Of a DNA stretch of 64,000 nt, positions 25,741-33,583 are shown piece after piece. The stretch comes from Candidatus Saccharimonadota bacterium. GTDB lineage: Bacteria; Patescibacteriota; Saccharimonadia; Saccharimonadales; JAGQMS01. The notes beneath the pieces were generated by a model. That model had not been told where the DNA came from and did no database searches. It saw only the letters and a list, made by a program, of their open reading frames with translations. How positions within the stretch are numbered: position 1 is the stretch's first letter; each line of letters opens with the position of its first letter. Where the stretch lies: NCBI GenBank assembly GCA_020428535.1, contig JAGQMS010000001.1:36693-100692 (forward strand), in the 5' to 3' direction. A program made the translations under genes and the position numbers.

Positions 25741-26151
25741 ATGAAGAAGAGTATTACTCAAGAATTTGAATATGGGTGTGGTATCGCATGTTTTGCCTTT
25801 GTCCTAGGAGTTTCATACAAAGATGCGCTAGGTTTATTAAGTAGTAAGCAAGCCACCAGTGATAGGTTCTGGGTTAAAGATCTGAACAAGGCATTAGTAG
25901 ATCAGGGACTCTTATACGAACGCAAATACGTGAAACCGCATATTTTCCCTTACTTACTGAAGGAGGGTGCGATCGTACTGATCGGACGGTCAAAAAAGTA
26001 CCCTTCAGGACATTATTTGGTAAGACACAAAAATACATGGATGGATCCATGGATTAATCTTCCAAGGAGTAAGAATATTCTTGCGGCAAAATCAGGATTC
26101 AGAAAACGACTTCCTGGAATCCCAAAATATGTGATTTATCCACTTGCATAG
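25741..26151 (+). CDS. C39-like cysteine peptidase, single domain
   Basis: This 136-residue protein has the fold pattern of C39 peptidases, which cleave leader peptides of secreted peptides. Gln7, then Cys13 in YGCGIAC, His91 in SGHYLVRH and Asp102 in WMDPW are in the expected order for the oxyanion Gln and the Cys-His-Asp triad. It has no membrane or ATPase domain, unlike bacteriocin exporters, and no obvious signal peptide. No good SD is seen. It is the only gene between two attachment-like repeats, so it looks like the cargo of a small cassette. Confidence 0.7.
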   Translation: MKKSITQEFEYGCGIACFAFVLGVSYKDALGLLSSKQATSDRFWVKDLNKALVDQGLLYERKYVKPHIFPYLLKEGAIVLIGRSKKYPSGHYLVRHKNTWMDPWINLPRSKNILAAKSGFRKRLPGIPKYVIYPLA

Positions 26152-26173
26152 TTCTAAAATCATCCAATAAGGT

Positions 26174-26346
26174 CAGCCAAGAAAATGCGGTTAGGTCAGA
26201 AAGACCTGGCCGCATTTTCTTATTTAGCGTAGCTAACGGATTCGAACCGTACGGCAAGGCCGAGGTTCGTATTCCAGTCACAGCCCCCCGGCTACATTGT
26301 AGCGGGCGGCTGGATTGGAATTACTTTTATCCTACCTCGCCAGCCA
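26174..26346. repeat. Attachment-like repeat, copy 3
   Basis: A near copy of the repeat at 25135: CAGCCA, long hairpin with the apical sequence changed from CTGCAAG to CAGAAAG, the same T-arm-like and CGGC-AAG-GCCG region, and the tRNA-Gln 3' end at 26329-26346. Its right flank (GCATAAGTACTATTG) matches that of copy 2. Confidence 0.75.
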
Positions 26347-26404
26347 GGCATAAGTACTATTGTTTTCCTTGGTGTATATGTTGCAAGTATTTCTGAAATT
26401 GAAG

Positions 26405-26453
26405 AACCCCGCCTGAGCGTGATCCTTCGTGATGTCGCTCGATCGACGGGGTT
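26405..26453 (-). terminator. Hairpin at the end of the 26456-27019 gene
   Basis: AACCCCG pairs with CGGGGTT, with further GAGCG/CGCTC pairing inside. On the minus strand it is followed by a pyrimidine-rich stretch. It lies 3 nt beyond the stop codon. Confidence 0.5.
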
Positions 26454-26455
26454 GG

Positions 26456-27019
26456 TCAGCGTGCGGCTCGCTCACTGCACTTCAGCATCCGTTCCTCGCT
26501 GGTGAGCTCGGCCCAGGTGCTGTTGAGCTCATTGAAGAGGTCGCTCATCATGACGGTCCGGGCTTCAGCCCAGGCTCGGTCATCCTCGTCGTGGTACCAG
26601 TCGGGAACAAGGGCGATCTTGGCGTGGAGTTCGGTCAGGAACTGAACGTAGATACTGCCATATCGTTCGCGGTTTGTGGGTCCACGGAGGTTGAAGGCGA
26701 TTCCCTGGTCGCGGCTGTTGGTCGACATCGGTTTGCGAGTGTCGACACTCCAGCGGAGTGCGGTGTCGGCATTGCCGACGCAGAGAGGCCAGAGGCCACC
26801 CGTGTCGATGATGCTCTGAGCTTCCTCGGCGCTCGAGAAGAAGATCTTGCCATCGATGGCGTGGAGGATTGGGGCATGGTAACCCTCGACCACACGCTTC
26901 TTGATGATGTAGACCTTGCTTCCACGGAGCCTGGAGACCTCCCAGTAGGGTGCCGGTACCGCTACCGGTGTCTCCTTGGCTTGACGACGCAACCTCAGGA
27001 ATTTGAACGGATTGAACAT
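26456..27019 (-). CDS. Unknown GC-rich protein next to the cassette array
   Basis: This is a 187-residue soluble protein of unknown function. It starts MFNPFKFLRLRRQAKE and has a repeated Trp/Tyr-containing middle (PYWEVSRLRGSKVYIIKK). Codon use is markedly GC-rich compared with neighbours, as in the gene at 8444-8779. GAAAGG precedes the ATG by about 10 nt. It has its own near-consensus promoter and a 5' hairpin. A long antisense frame (26429-27082) exists but lacks these signals. Confidence 0.6.
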   Translation of the reverse strand: MFNPFKFLRLRRQAKETPVAVPAPYWEVSRLRGSKVYIIKKRVVEGYHAPILHAIDGKIFFSSAEEAQSIIDTGGLWPLCVGNADTALRWSVDTRKPMSTNSRDQGIAFNLRGPTNRERYGSIYVQFLTELHAKIALVPDWYHDEDDRAWAEARTVMMSDLFNELNSTWAELTSEERMLKCSERAAR

Positions 27020-27043
27020 GAATGTGCTGCCTTTCGGCCTAGT

Positions 27044-27099
27044 GACGGTGGATTACCGTCAGGTGTATATATTATAGCATAAGTATACTATTTTGTACA
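27044..27099 (-). promoter_or_regulatory. Promoter TGTACA-17-TATAAT with a 5' hairpin
   Basis: On the minus strand -35 TGTACA (27094-27099), 17 nt, TGC plus TATAAT (27071-27076). A GACGGT-AATCC-ACCGTC hairpin (27044-27060) would sit at the very 5' end of the mRNA. The layout is the same as at 8907-8961. Confidence 0.75.
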
Positions 27100-27157
27100 T
27101 AGCTAGTGTTATCTAGCTCATCTCCCCGAATTTCGTTGAGATAGGAAGCCAAACTAT

Positions 27158-27859
27158 CTAATATGGATAAACAGACCCGTCAAAATTCAGGAAAGAGCCG
27201 GTAGCTTTTCTATCTAAGCCATATAGCACGTCGAGCATTTTCTGTACATTTTCTTTAGGGTCATCGCTACCTTCAGGGTTCATGTCCGTTTTTACATCTC
27301 CTGGGTGGAAAGCAACAGTTAAAAGCTTGTCGCCAAATTCTGTTGCGAGGCAAAAGTTCATCATATTAAGCGCGGCTTTGCTTGAGCGATAGCCATAGCC
27401 ACGAGAGTTCCATTCTGTTTCTTCATATTCATCATGAAACGAGCCTCGGCAACTTGAGATATTGGCTACCGTTGCGTCACCTTTTAGCAGAAGAGGCAAT
27501 AGATTTTTTATAATCAAAATTGGCGAGATTGCATTGACATCGAGAAATCTTTGTAAACCTCCCCGTGTTAGCTCTTCCAGATCATATTGTTCGCTACCAT
27601 TGAATTCATTTACGCCAGCATTGTTAATTAGAAGATCAAGACGGCCGGTCGATTGGAGTATGTTTTCAGCAAGATTTTCAATATCTTGGTCGATTGAAAC
27701 ATCAAGTTTCACTATCTTTATATTATCGTTATTACGAAATTCTTCTAATTCGTTCTCGTTTCTGCTGGCAAGAAAAACAAAGTAACCACGAGCGAGTAGT
27801 TCCAAAGCAAAAGCTCTACCAATTCCTCTATTAGCTCCTGTAACAAGTGCGTATTTCAC
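27158..27859 (-). CDS. Short-chain dehydrogenase/reductase
   Basis: This 233-residue classical SDR has the nucleotide-binding motif TGANRGIG (about 7-14), NNAGV, a catalytic serine in NISSCRGS, and YRSSK in place of YxxxK. The substrate is not deducible. The start is GTG, 6 nt after a TATGAT hexamer, which would make it a leaderless GTG start. No SD is present. Confidence 0.9.
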   Translation of the reverse strand: MKYALVTGANRGIGRAFALELLARGYFVFLASRNENELEEFRNNDNIKIVKLDVSIDQDIENLAENILQSTGRLDLLINNAGVNEFNGSEQYDLEELTRGGLQRFLDVNAISPILIIKNLLPLLLKGDATVANISSCRGSFHDEYEETEWNSRGYGYRSSKAALNMMNFCLATEFGDKLLTVAFHPGDVKTDMNPEGSDDPKENVQKMLDVLYGLDRKATGSFLNFDGSVYPY

Positions 27860-27949
27860 ATATCAATCATATGTAAGCTAGAAGCTGTGGTCAAGAAATA
27901 TAGATAATTTGCACGCGGGTGTATGATGGAAGTGTAGGAGGTACTCGAT

Positions 27950-28777
27950 ATGAACTCAGAAAACAGTACTGCACTAGATAATGCTCAGGCTGATGGCAAA
28001 CAAAATGCTCCGCAAGAAACTCCGAAAGTTCATAAAAAACATCGAGGCCTAAAGATATTCTTGGGAATTTTAGCATCTATATTATTAGTTGTTATTTTGG
28101 TGGGGGGTTGGTTTGGCGTAGTGCCTGGCGCATCGAACCTATTAGGCGCGAATAAACCCAGAGATTTGGGCATAAGATATTCTGAAGCTGATTATCAAAG
28201 CTTCTTAGCAACAACAAAGACCAATTTCTTAGATTATGCAACTGCGCCCGATAACCCACTGAAACCTGGTAAAAAGACAGTTTTTGCAGACCCAGTGAGC
28301 GTAAATGGCTTGAATGTTAGTGATGTTGAGTTGACGGCCGCAGCAGCCAATACAGACTGGCTTTGGATGCCGCTCAAGAATGCCCAAGTTAAGTTTTCAC
28401 CTGGTACTGTAGAAGTTTCAGGGAATATCGACACCACATATTTGAAAGAGTTTATCAATTTCATTGGCGGGGTTGGTTACAGCCAAGAAGATATAGACAA
28501 GGGTATCGAATATGGCAAAAAGCTAGTTGGCTCTTCGCCGGCTCTGTATTTTAAGGCAAAGGCATCTGTAACAAACGACATACTGAGTTATAAAGTTGAG
28601 CAAGTTCAAGTGAACAGGTTTTCAGTGCCCGTAGATATCGCTTCAAAAGTCTTAGGAACGGGTACGTCCAATGCGATAATTCGCGCTGACAACTTTGAAG
28701 CAAAATCTGTTACGGCTACAGATGGGGCGCTAATCTTCAGCGGGACTTACCCATCCACGATATACGTCAAACACTAG
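27950..28777 (+). CDS. Unknown membrane-anchored protein
   Basis: This is a 275-residue protein. A polar N-terminus of about 35 residues is followed by KKHRGLKIFLG and one membrane segment (ILASILLVVILVGGWFGVV, about 40-58). The rest, about 215 residues, is probably outside the membrane and rich in beta-type segments (VEVSGNIDTTYLKEF), with a pattern seen in lipid-binding-like exported domains. AGGAGG stands 7 nt before the ATG. Function unknown. Confidence 0.6.
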   Translation: MNSENSTALDNAQADGKQNAPQETPKVHKKHRGLKIFLGILASILLVVILVGGWFGVVPGASNLLGANKPRDLGIRYSEADYQSFLATTKTNFLDYATAPDNPLKPGKKTVFADPVSVNGLNVSDVELTAAAANTDWLWMPLKNAQVKFSPGTVEVSGNIDTTYLKEFINFIGGVGYSQEDIDKGIEYGKKLVGSSPALYFKAKASVTNDILSYKVEQVQVNRFSVPVDIASKVLGTGTSNAIIRADNFEAKSVTATDGALIFSGTYPSTIYVKH

Positions 28778-29571
28778 ACTGACAGAGTACTATCAATTCT
28801 GGAACGCGCAAGTCCGACGATTTGCATGATCATCTGCTCATAGCCAATATTTTCGTTAATTGCGCAGGCCTTAGGGAACGAGCCATACCCGTCTATTAGG
28901 CTTGGAATCAAATTTGCTTCAAGAAAGTTTGGCTCACCGTTTTTATCAAGTCGAATATCTATCCGACCGTAGTCTCTTGCATCAAGGGCCCTGAAGACGT
29001 CTCGAGCGAAAGAAACAATCTTTGATTTAAGCTCGGGGTCGGCCAGTTCTTTGACGACTTCTGTATTTGCTGATTTGATGCGAGAACTCAAAATTCTTGC
29101 ACCATTTATGTTTTTTGGGGCAACAAGTTCGATCGGCATCGAAATGAGTTCATTAGTCTTCTGGTTACGAAGAATCGCTACGCTAAATTCACGACCCGGG
29201 AGGTATTCTTCCAGCAGAGAGTCGGCACGTTATCTCTTTGAGATGAAGGCAACCTGTGCACATAAATCTTCAAAATTGTGAACAATTGAATCGGGGCTAA
29301 TGCCTAGCCCTCCACCACGATCCTTTGGCTTTATGAAAATCGGGTACTTCAGGCGAATATTAGAAACAGTAGGGACTTCACCGCATGTAATTATCTGAGA
29401 TTTAGAGGTGCTTAGACCTGCGAATCTAATTCGATTCTTGGCCAAGGACTTATCGACATCTAGTTTGTGGGCATTGAAATTAGAACTAGTATAGGCGATA
29501 TTATTTTGATCTAGATACATCGCCGTTTTCTTGCCGTTGTCGATCCGCCAATACCAGCGCCATGTGAGCTA
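28774..29571 (-). pseudogene. D-Ala-D-Ala ligase-like ATP-grasp gene, truncated and interrupted by a stop
   Basis: On the minus strand one reading frame continues across an in-frame TAA near 29234. Before it: YPIFIKPKDRGGGLGIS, an ATP-grasp phosphate loop. After it: SLLEEYLPGREFSVAIL and IDIRLDKNGEPNFLEANLIPS, the metal and substrate segments of D-Ala-D-Ala ligases. The N-terminal domain is missing: the frame is closed by TAG at about 29571. Stop plus truncation indicates a decayed gene. The two remaining frames are 29230-29520 and 28774-29139. Confidence 0.8.
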
Positions 29572-29585
29572 GAACAAAATATTAA

Positions 29586-29600
29586 TGTAAATTGTTTACA
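29586..29600. promoter_or_regulatory. Palindromic operator over the -35 of the Fur-family gene
   Basis: TGTAAA-TTG-TTTACA is a perfect dyad. Its right arm TTTACA is also the -35, followed after 17 nt by TATTCT (29618-29623), 7 nt before the ATG. Autoregulation by the Fur-type protein downstream is likely but not shown. Confidence 0.6.
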
Positions 29601-29630
29601 ATAAGCAATTTATTTGATATTCTTATTCTG

Positions 29631-30038
29631 ATGAAAGAAAAGACAAGTACTAATACGCGTAGCACAAAGTATTGTAGTGCAATAGAAAAGCTTATTGCTG
29701 AACTCGGGCATGCGACAAATATTGATTTGCTAGATAGGTTGAGAGAAACATATCCTAACCTGAGCGCAACTACAGTGCATCGAGCGACAGCGAGACTTGC
29801 TAGACGTGGGGTTATCGGGTTGGCGCCAAGTGATCTACACGGCGCCATGAGGTATGACCAAAATACTAATGAACATGATCATTTTATGTGTGACAATTGC
29901 GGTCTCCTAAAAGATGCCCAACTTAAGGATTTAGTTGTACCAATTGTTGAAGGACAATTAGAAGGTTGTCATATTGCCGGAAGAATTGTGATTAGCGGAC
30001 GTTGTGACAAATGCCAAGAAAAGGAGAGGGTAAGATGA
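29631..30038 (+). CDS. Fur-family metalloregulator
   Basis: This is a 135-residue protein. The N-terminal winged helix (LSATTVHRATARLARRGVIG) resembles Fur/PerR. The C-terminal part has HDHFMCDNCG and CDKC, two CxxC pairs that would form the structural zinc site, with HDHF as a likely metal-binding element. The ATG is preceded by a promoter ending 7 nt upstream, so the mRNA is probably leaderless. It overlaps the rhodanese gene by 4 nt and heads a run of redox genes, so peroxide or metal sensing is plausible. Confidence 0.85.
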   Translation: MKEKTSTNTRSTKYCSAIEKLIAELGHATNIDLLDRLRETYPNLSATTVHRATARLARRGVIGLAPSDLHGAMRYDQNTNEHDHFMCDNCGLLKDAQLKDLVVPIVEGQLEGCHIAGRIVISGRCDKCQEKERVR

Positions 30039-30448
30039 AAAAGTTATTGCTTTGGTTAGGATTTATTGTGCTTCTGGGTCTGGGGATATTTGGGTTCACA
30101 AAACTTCCAGACGCCAATAGACAATCTACTGACCCGTCGCAACAGAGTTTGACGTTTAATAGTATAAAAACCGAAGTGACATCTGGAAGCTCATATTTAT
30201 TTGATGTGCGAACACCTGCAGAATTTGCGGATAACCATTTCGAAACTTCTACCAACTACGACTTGCAGATTTTACAGAGTGGGCAAATGCCACAACTGCC
30301 CAAAGACAGTAAGATTTATGTTTACTGCCACAGTGGTAATCGTTCATCACAAGCCGCGACAATATTGAAGAATTATGGTTTTACGAACATTGTAGATCTT
30401 GGGGGTCTGACGGATGTTCAAGAAATTGGCGGTGTATTAATCAAGTAA
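30035..30448 (+). CDS. Membrane-anchored rhodanese-like protein
   Basis: This is a 137-residue protein. The N-terminal segment KKLLLWLGFIVLLGLGIFGF is a membrane anchor or signal. The rest is a rhodanese domain with active-site loop CHSGNRSS and the DVRTPAEF segment. Such domains carry sulfur on the cysteine as persulfide. The domain probably faces outward. The ATG overlaps the Fur-family stop (ATGA) and AGGAGA lies upstream. Confidence 0.88.
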   Translation: MKKLLLWLGFIVLLGLGIFGFTKLPDANRQSTDPSQQSLTFNSIKTEVTSGSSYLFDVRTPAEFADNHFETSTNYDLQILQSGQMPQLPKDSKIYVYCHSGNRSSQAATILKNYGFTNIVDLGGLTDVQEIGGVLIK

Positions 30449-30462
30449 TTAAAGGAGAGAAT

Positions 30463-30708
30463 ATGAAGATAACAGTTTATAGCACGACAACATGCCCATA
30501 CTGCATTAAGTTGAAGCACTGGCTAGAAGAAAAAAACATCGAATTTACGGAATACATGGTTGACCGAAACCCGTATGCCGCACAGGCGATGATCAGCATC
30601 AGTGGCCAACGTGGAGTGCCGTTTAGCACGATCGAACATGAAGACGGAAGCATGGATAAAATTATTGGATTTGATAGAGGACAATTTGAAGCAGTTCTAG
30701 CAAAATAG
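30463..30708 (+). CDS. Glutaredoxin
   Basis: This 81-residue thiol-disulfide protein has the redox motif CPYC (residues 11-14), cis-proline GVPF and GFDRGQF near the end. It is of the NrdH/glutaredoxin-3 type. AAAGGAGAG is the ribosome binding site. It lies 14 nt after the rhodanese gene in the same run. A second copy with CGFC is at 40108-40359. Confidence 0.93.
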   Translation: MKITVYSTTTCPYCIKLKHWLEEKNIEFTEYMVDRNPYAAQAMISISGQRGVPFSTIEHEDGSMDKIIGFDRGQFEAVLAK

Positions 30709-30722
30709 TAAGAGAGGTTGGT

Positions 30723-31334
30723 ATGGAAAAGAAGTTTGCGATAGCTATTATCACAGTGCTTTCCTTGGCACTTATTGGTCTGGGAATATATACATTTAAT
30801 AATTCTGATAATGATGAAATGATGAATGACGACAGCGCCATGATTGTCGAAGATGTCTCCATACCACCAACACAGCAGGACGATACGGCTGTAAAAAGTA
30901 ATTTCGATAGCCAAGAACGACAGCTACTTTACTTAATTGAAGAAGAAAAATTAGCTCATGATGTTTACACCGTTTTATATGAAAAATATGGCGCGAGGGT
31001 CTTCGGGAGTATCTTAAACAGCGAGAGCACCCACCAAGGGAAGGTACTCACTCTTTTAGAGGCTAGAAATATAAAAGATCCAAGAATTGACCAGATTGGA
31101 AAGTTTCAAAACACAGATCTTCAACAACTTTATGATGAGCTGATCGCTAAAGGTTTGACTGGCGAGATGGATGCATATCAAGTTGGAGTTGCAATCGAAG
31201 AAAGAGACATAAAGGACATCTCAAATCAATTAGCAACAACTACAGAACCTGATATAATCTATGCGCTCGAGTCTTTGAGATCTGGCTCTGAGAACCACCT
31301 TAGGGCATTCAATAGACAAATTAGCAGGTACTAG
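30723..31334 (+). CDS. Anchored ferritin-like DUF2202 protein
   Basis: This is a 203-residue protein. Residues 4-25 are a membrane anchor (FAIAIITVLSLALIGLGIY). The remainder matches DUF2202, a ferritin-like four-helix family: LIEEEKLAHDVY, SESTHQ, VGVAIEERDIKDIS and RSGSENHLRAFNRQ. The Glu and His residues are in positions to bind a di-metal centre. The role is unknown; iron handling or oxidative defence fits the neighbours. Confidence 0.82.
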   Translation: MEKKFAIAIITVLSLALIGLGIYTFNNSDNDEMMNDDSAMIVEDVSIPPTQQDDTAVKSNFDSQERQLLYLIEEEKLAHDVYTVLYEKYGARVFGSILNSESTHQGKVLTLLEARNIKDPRIDQIGKFQNTDLQQLYDELIAKGLTGEMDAYQVGVAIEERDIKDISNQLATTTEPDIIYALESLRSGSENHLRAFNRQISRY

Positions 31335-31361
31335 CTATTACTAAAATAGTATAATAAGGGC

Positions 31362-31631
31362 ATGAATAAGCTTGTTCTCGAAGATGGGGTAGTCCACAAA
31401 ATGCCTGAGGATTTTGCAACGGCCATACTGAGCGATGATAAGGTAACGGATGTTTGGAAGGATATCACTCCACTCGCAAGGAACGAATGGATATGCTGGG
31501 TAACAGATGCAAAAAAAGATGAAACACGGGCAAAAAGAATTGTTGTAGGCCTTGATAAGATGCGCAAAGATATGCGCAGACCTTGCTGTTGGGCTGGTTG
31601 TCAGCACCGAGAAAAAAATGCTCATGCCTGA
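31362..31631 (+). CDS. YdeI/OmpD-associated family protein
   Basis: This 89-residue protein matches the C-terminal part of the YdeI family (LARNEWICWVTDAKKDETRAKRI and RRPCCWAGCQHRE), sometimes annotated as bacteriocin-protection proteins. Their activity is unknown. The ATG is 6 nt after TATAAT (31350-31355), a leaderless arrangement. It overlaps the start of msrA. Confidence 0.75.
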   Translation: MNKLVLEDGVVHKMPEDFATAILSDDKVTDVWKDITPLARNEWICWVTDAKKDETRAKRIVVGLDKMRKDMRRPCCWAGCQHREKNAHA

Positions 31632-32139
31632 AAATAAGGAGATTATATTAGGTGGTGGCTGTTTTTGGTGTGTCGAAGCAGTTTTTCAGAATATTAAGGG
31701 TGTCACAGAAGTTGTTTCAGGATATGGGGGAGGGGTGTCACCAGAACCTTCGTATCAATCAATTGGCGATCATGCCGAAGTTATCAGAGTTAGCTATTCC
31801 AGTAAAACTATCACCCTGAAAGAATTACTCGAGATATTTTTTTCTGTTCACGACCCTACAACCAAAGATCGTCAAGGTGCAGACATCGGATCGCAATATC
31901 GTTCAATTGTTATTTGCTCAAAGGATGAAGTTGAAATTGTTGAACAGTCAATTCGGGATGCTCAACGACTTTGGGGGAAGCCTATTGTTACAGAAATAAT
32001 AATCGATGGTAAATTTTTCCCAGCCGAAGATTATCATCAAGATTTTTATCAGCAAAATCAGTCGTCGCCGTATTGCCAGGTGGTGATTAACCCTAAGCTA
32101 GCAAAATTCAGAGATAAGTTTAGTAAATATCTGAAATAA
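31624..32139 (+). CDS. msrA: Peptide methionine sulfoxide reductase A
   Basis: This enzyme of about 171 residues reduces methionine-S-sulfoxide in oxidised proteins. The catalytic motif GGCFWCVEAVF and the segments GYGGG, HAEVIRVSY, GSQYRS and AEDYHQDFY are all present. The start at 31624 (MPENKEII) fits the family. An ATG at 31618 is also possible. It overlaps the preceding YdeI-type gene. Confidence 0.95.
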   Translation: MPENKEIILGGGCFWCVEAVFQNIKGVTEVVSGYGGGVSPEPSYQSIGDHAEVIRVSYSSKTITLKELLEIFFSVHDPTTKDRQGADIGSQYRSIVICSKDEVEIVEQSIRDAQRLWGKPIVTEIIIDGKFFPAEDYHQDFYQQNQSSPYCQVVINPKLAKFRDKFSKYLK

Positions 32140-32158
32140 TCCTGGTACAATGCTACTT

Positions 32159-32722
32159 ATGGTTGCCAAAACAAAAAAGAGATCTGGCCTGAGAAAATTT
32201 CTAATTTTAACTGCGATTCTGTTAGGGTACGCAGTTTTTGTGATCTTAAAATTCGGCCTAAAAGATGGCTTGCTGGCTACAGCATTGACCTGGGCATTCT
32301 TTGTTACATGTACTCCAATTGCAGATGCCGGTTTTATTGTTGATTTCCCGATTAGGCTGGTTACGGGGTTTAAAATGTTTTACTCAGAAATTATCGTTTG
32401 GGTAATTGCTGGTTTGATTATCGCAGGTAGCTTTATATTTAAGAACGATATATTTGAGAAACTTGCCCTCTTCAAACTTTTCAAAACTATTTTAATACAC
32501 CCCTGGCCGCTTTGGAGCGTGATTGTTGTTTCATGTGTTGGTACTTTCATGTCGCTTCATATTGGAGATCAAATATACACAATCGTCGAGGAGCATAAAC
32601 ACCGAAAAAAGATTAGAAAGCTTAGATACCAAAGACTCGCCCTGGAGCTTCTTTTATTTGGCTTTGTGGTAGGTATGTATTTTGTTTTACTTCATCTCAC
32701 AGGTATCAAGATAGCTGAATAA
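32159..32722 (+). CDS. Unknown multi-pass membrane protein
   Basis: This is a 187-residue integral membrane protein with about five hydrophobic segments. A conserved-looking loop reads CTPIADAGFIVDFPIRL. A positively charged stretch (HKHRKKIRKLRYQR) sits before the last segment, giving an inside-positive pattern. TACAAT (32146-32151) ends 7 nt before this ATG. An earlier in-frame ATG (32150) overlaps the -10 and is unlikely to be used. Function unknown. Confidence 0.7.
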   Translation: MVAKTKKRSGLRKFLILTAILLGYAVFVILKFGLKDGLLATALTWAFFVTCTPIADAGFIVDFPIRLVTGFKMFYSEIIVWVIAGLIIAGSFIFKNDIFEKLALFKLFKTILIHPWPLWSVIVVSCVGTFMSLHIGDQIYTIVEEHKHRKKIRKLRYQRLALELLLFGFVVGMYFVLLHLTGIKIAE

Positions 32723-33583
32723 CTAATTATTGATGCTCATTCTTAAGCTACCATTTCGTATTCTAAGCAGTACTTGAGTCTCGCCACCACTCTTGAAGTT
32801 TATCTCTACTCTTGAAGAGCCATTGCCTGAGATTTCGTATGTACCACTAACAGGAGTAATAGATGTTACGGTAATATTTGTTGAAGTATTGGTTACGGTG
32901 ATATAACCAATCGTTCTACCCCCGCTTGTAACGGTCAGAGTTTGAGTAGTACTCTGTGAAGTTTGATTTTGTGTTGTTTGGGAGGTTGTTTGTTGGGTGG
33001 TAGATTCGTTGTTCTCAGATGTAGCATTGCTTGTTCCGGTGGAATTTGAAGTCGTATAAGTCGGTTGAGGAAGAGGAAGCAAGACCGGGATTTCCGGCAA
33101 AGGCGGTTTTGCCACTACTTCAAAATCGTAATATGGGATACTACCGTAGTAGTCTACATATGTAGCGATTCTATATTTACCGACTTTGTTAAACAACGAT
33201 GGCCAGTCTTTGAAAGTTGAAGTCACTGAACCATTGGCTGGAACTTCAACGGTTCGATCATTCGGGTTACATACTTTATTGGCAGTATCATGAATATGAA
33301 CCCATTTACCATTTTCGGACCTGAATACTTCAAGCGGTTCGGCAGGGCAGGAATTATTGATATAGATTGGGCCATTATATTTGTTGTAGACAGTGAACTT
33401 AATTTCTTCACCTACCAAATATGTAGAGTATTGTGTGCTTATTTCGATGCTACCTACGGGGTAAGAGCGAGTACGTATACGTGAGCCAAGTACATAGAAA
33501 GTGTATACGACGCCACCAATTAAGATCGCGTAGGCAAGACTTAAAAGCCCAACTTTTTTTATGGATTTGAAGTTTATGCTCAT
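32723..33583 (-). CDS. Anchored Ser/Thr/Gln-rich protein of the reductase operon
   Basis: This is a 286-residue protein with one N-terminal membrane segment (VGLLSLAYAILIGGVVYTFYVLG), a beta-rich domain containing two or three cysteines (NNSCPAEP, NKVCNPND), a proline stretch (PPLPEIPVLLPLPQP), and a Ser/Thr/Asn/Gln-rich linker before a final small domain. The start overlaps the upstream gene's stop by 4 nt (ATGA). As the last gene of the FNR-ApbE-membrane reductase operon it may be the outward-facing partner, but no clear flavinylation motif is visible. Confidence 0.65.
   Translation of the reverse strand: MSINFKSIKKVGLLSLAYAILIGGVVYTFYVLGSRIRTRSYPVGSIEISTQYSTYLVGEEIKFTVYNKYNGPIYINNSCPAEPLEVFRSENGKWVHIHDTANKVCNPNDRTVEVPANGSVTSTFKDWPSLFNKVGKYRIATYVDYYGSIPYYDFEVVAKPPLPEIPVLLPLPQPTYTTSNSTGTSNATSENNESTTQQTTSQTTQNQTSQSTTQTLTVTSGGRTIGYITVTNTSTNITVTSITPVSGTYEISGNGSSRVEINFKSGGETQVLLRIRNGSLRMSINN

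Noticed and set aside
25135..26346. Integron with attC sites.
   Set aside because: The repeats lack the GTTRRRY/RYYYAAC boxes of attC, and the shared core is a tRNA 3' end. No integrase lies nearby.
26429..27082. 217-residue plus-strand frame antisense to the GC-rich gene.
   Set aside because: It lacks a start signal and covers the promoter of the minus-strand gene. The minus-strand frame has promoter, SD and hairpins.
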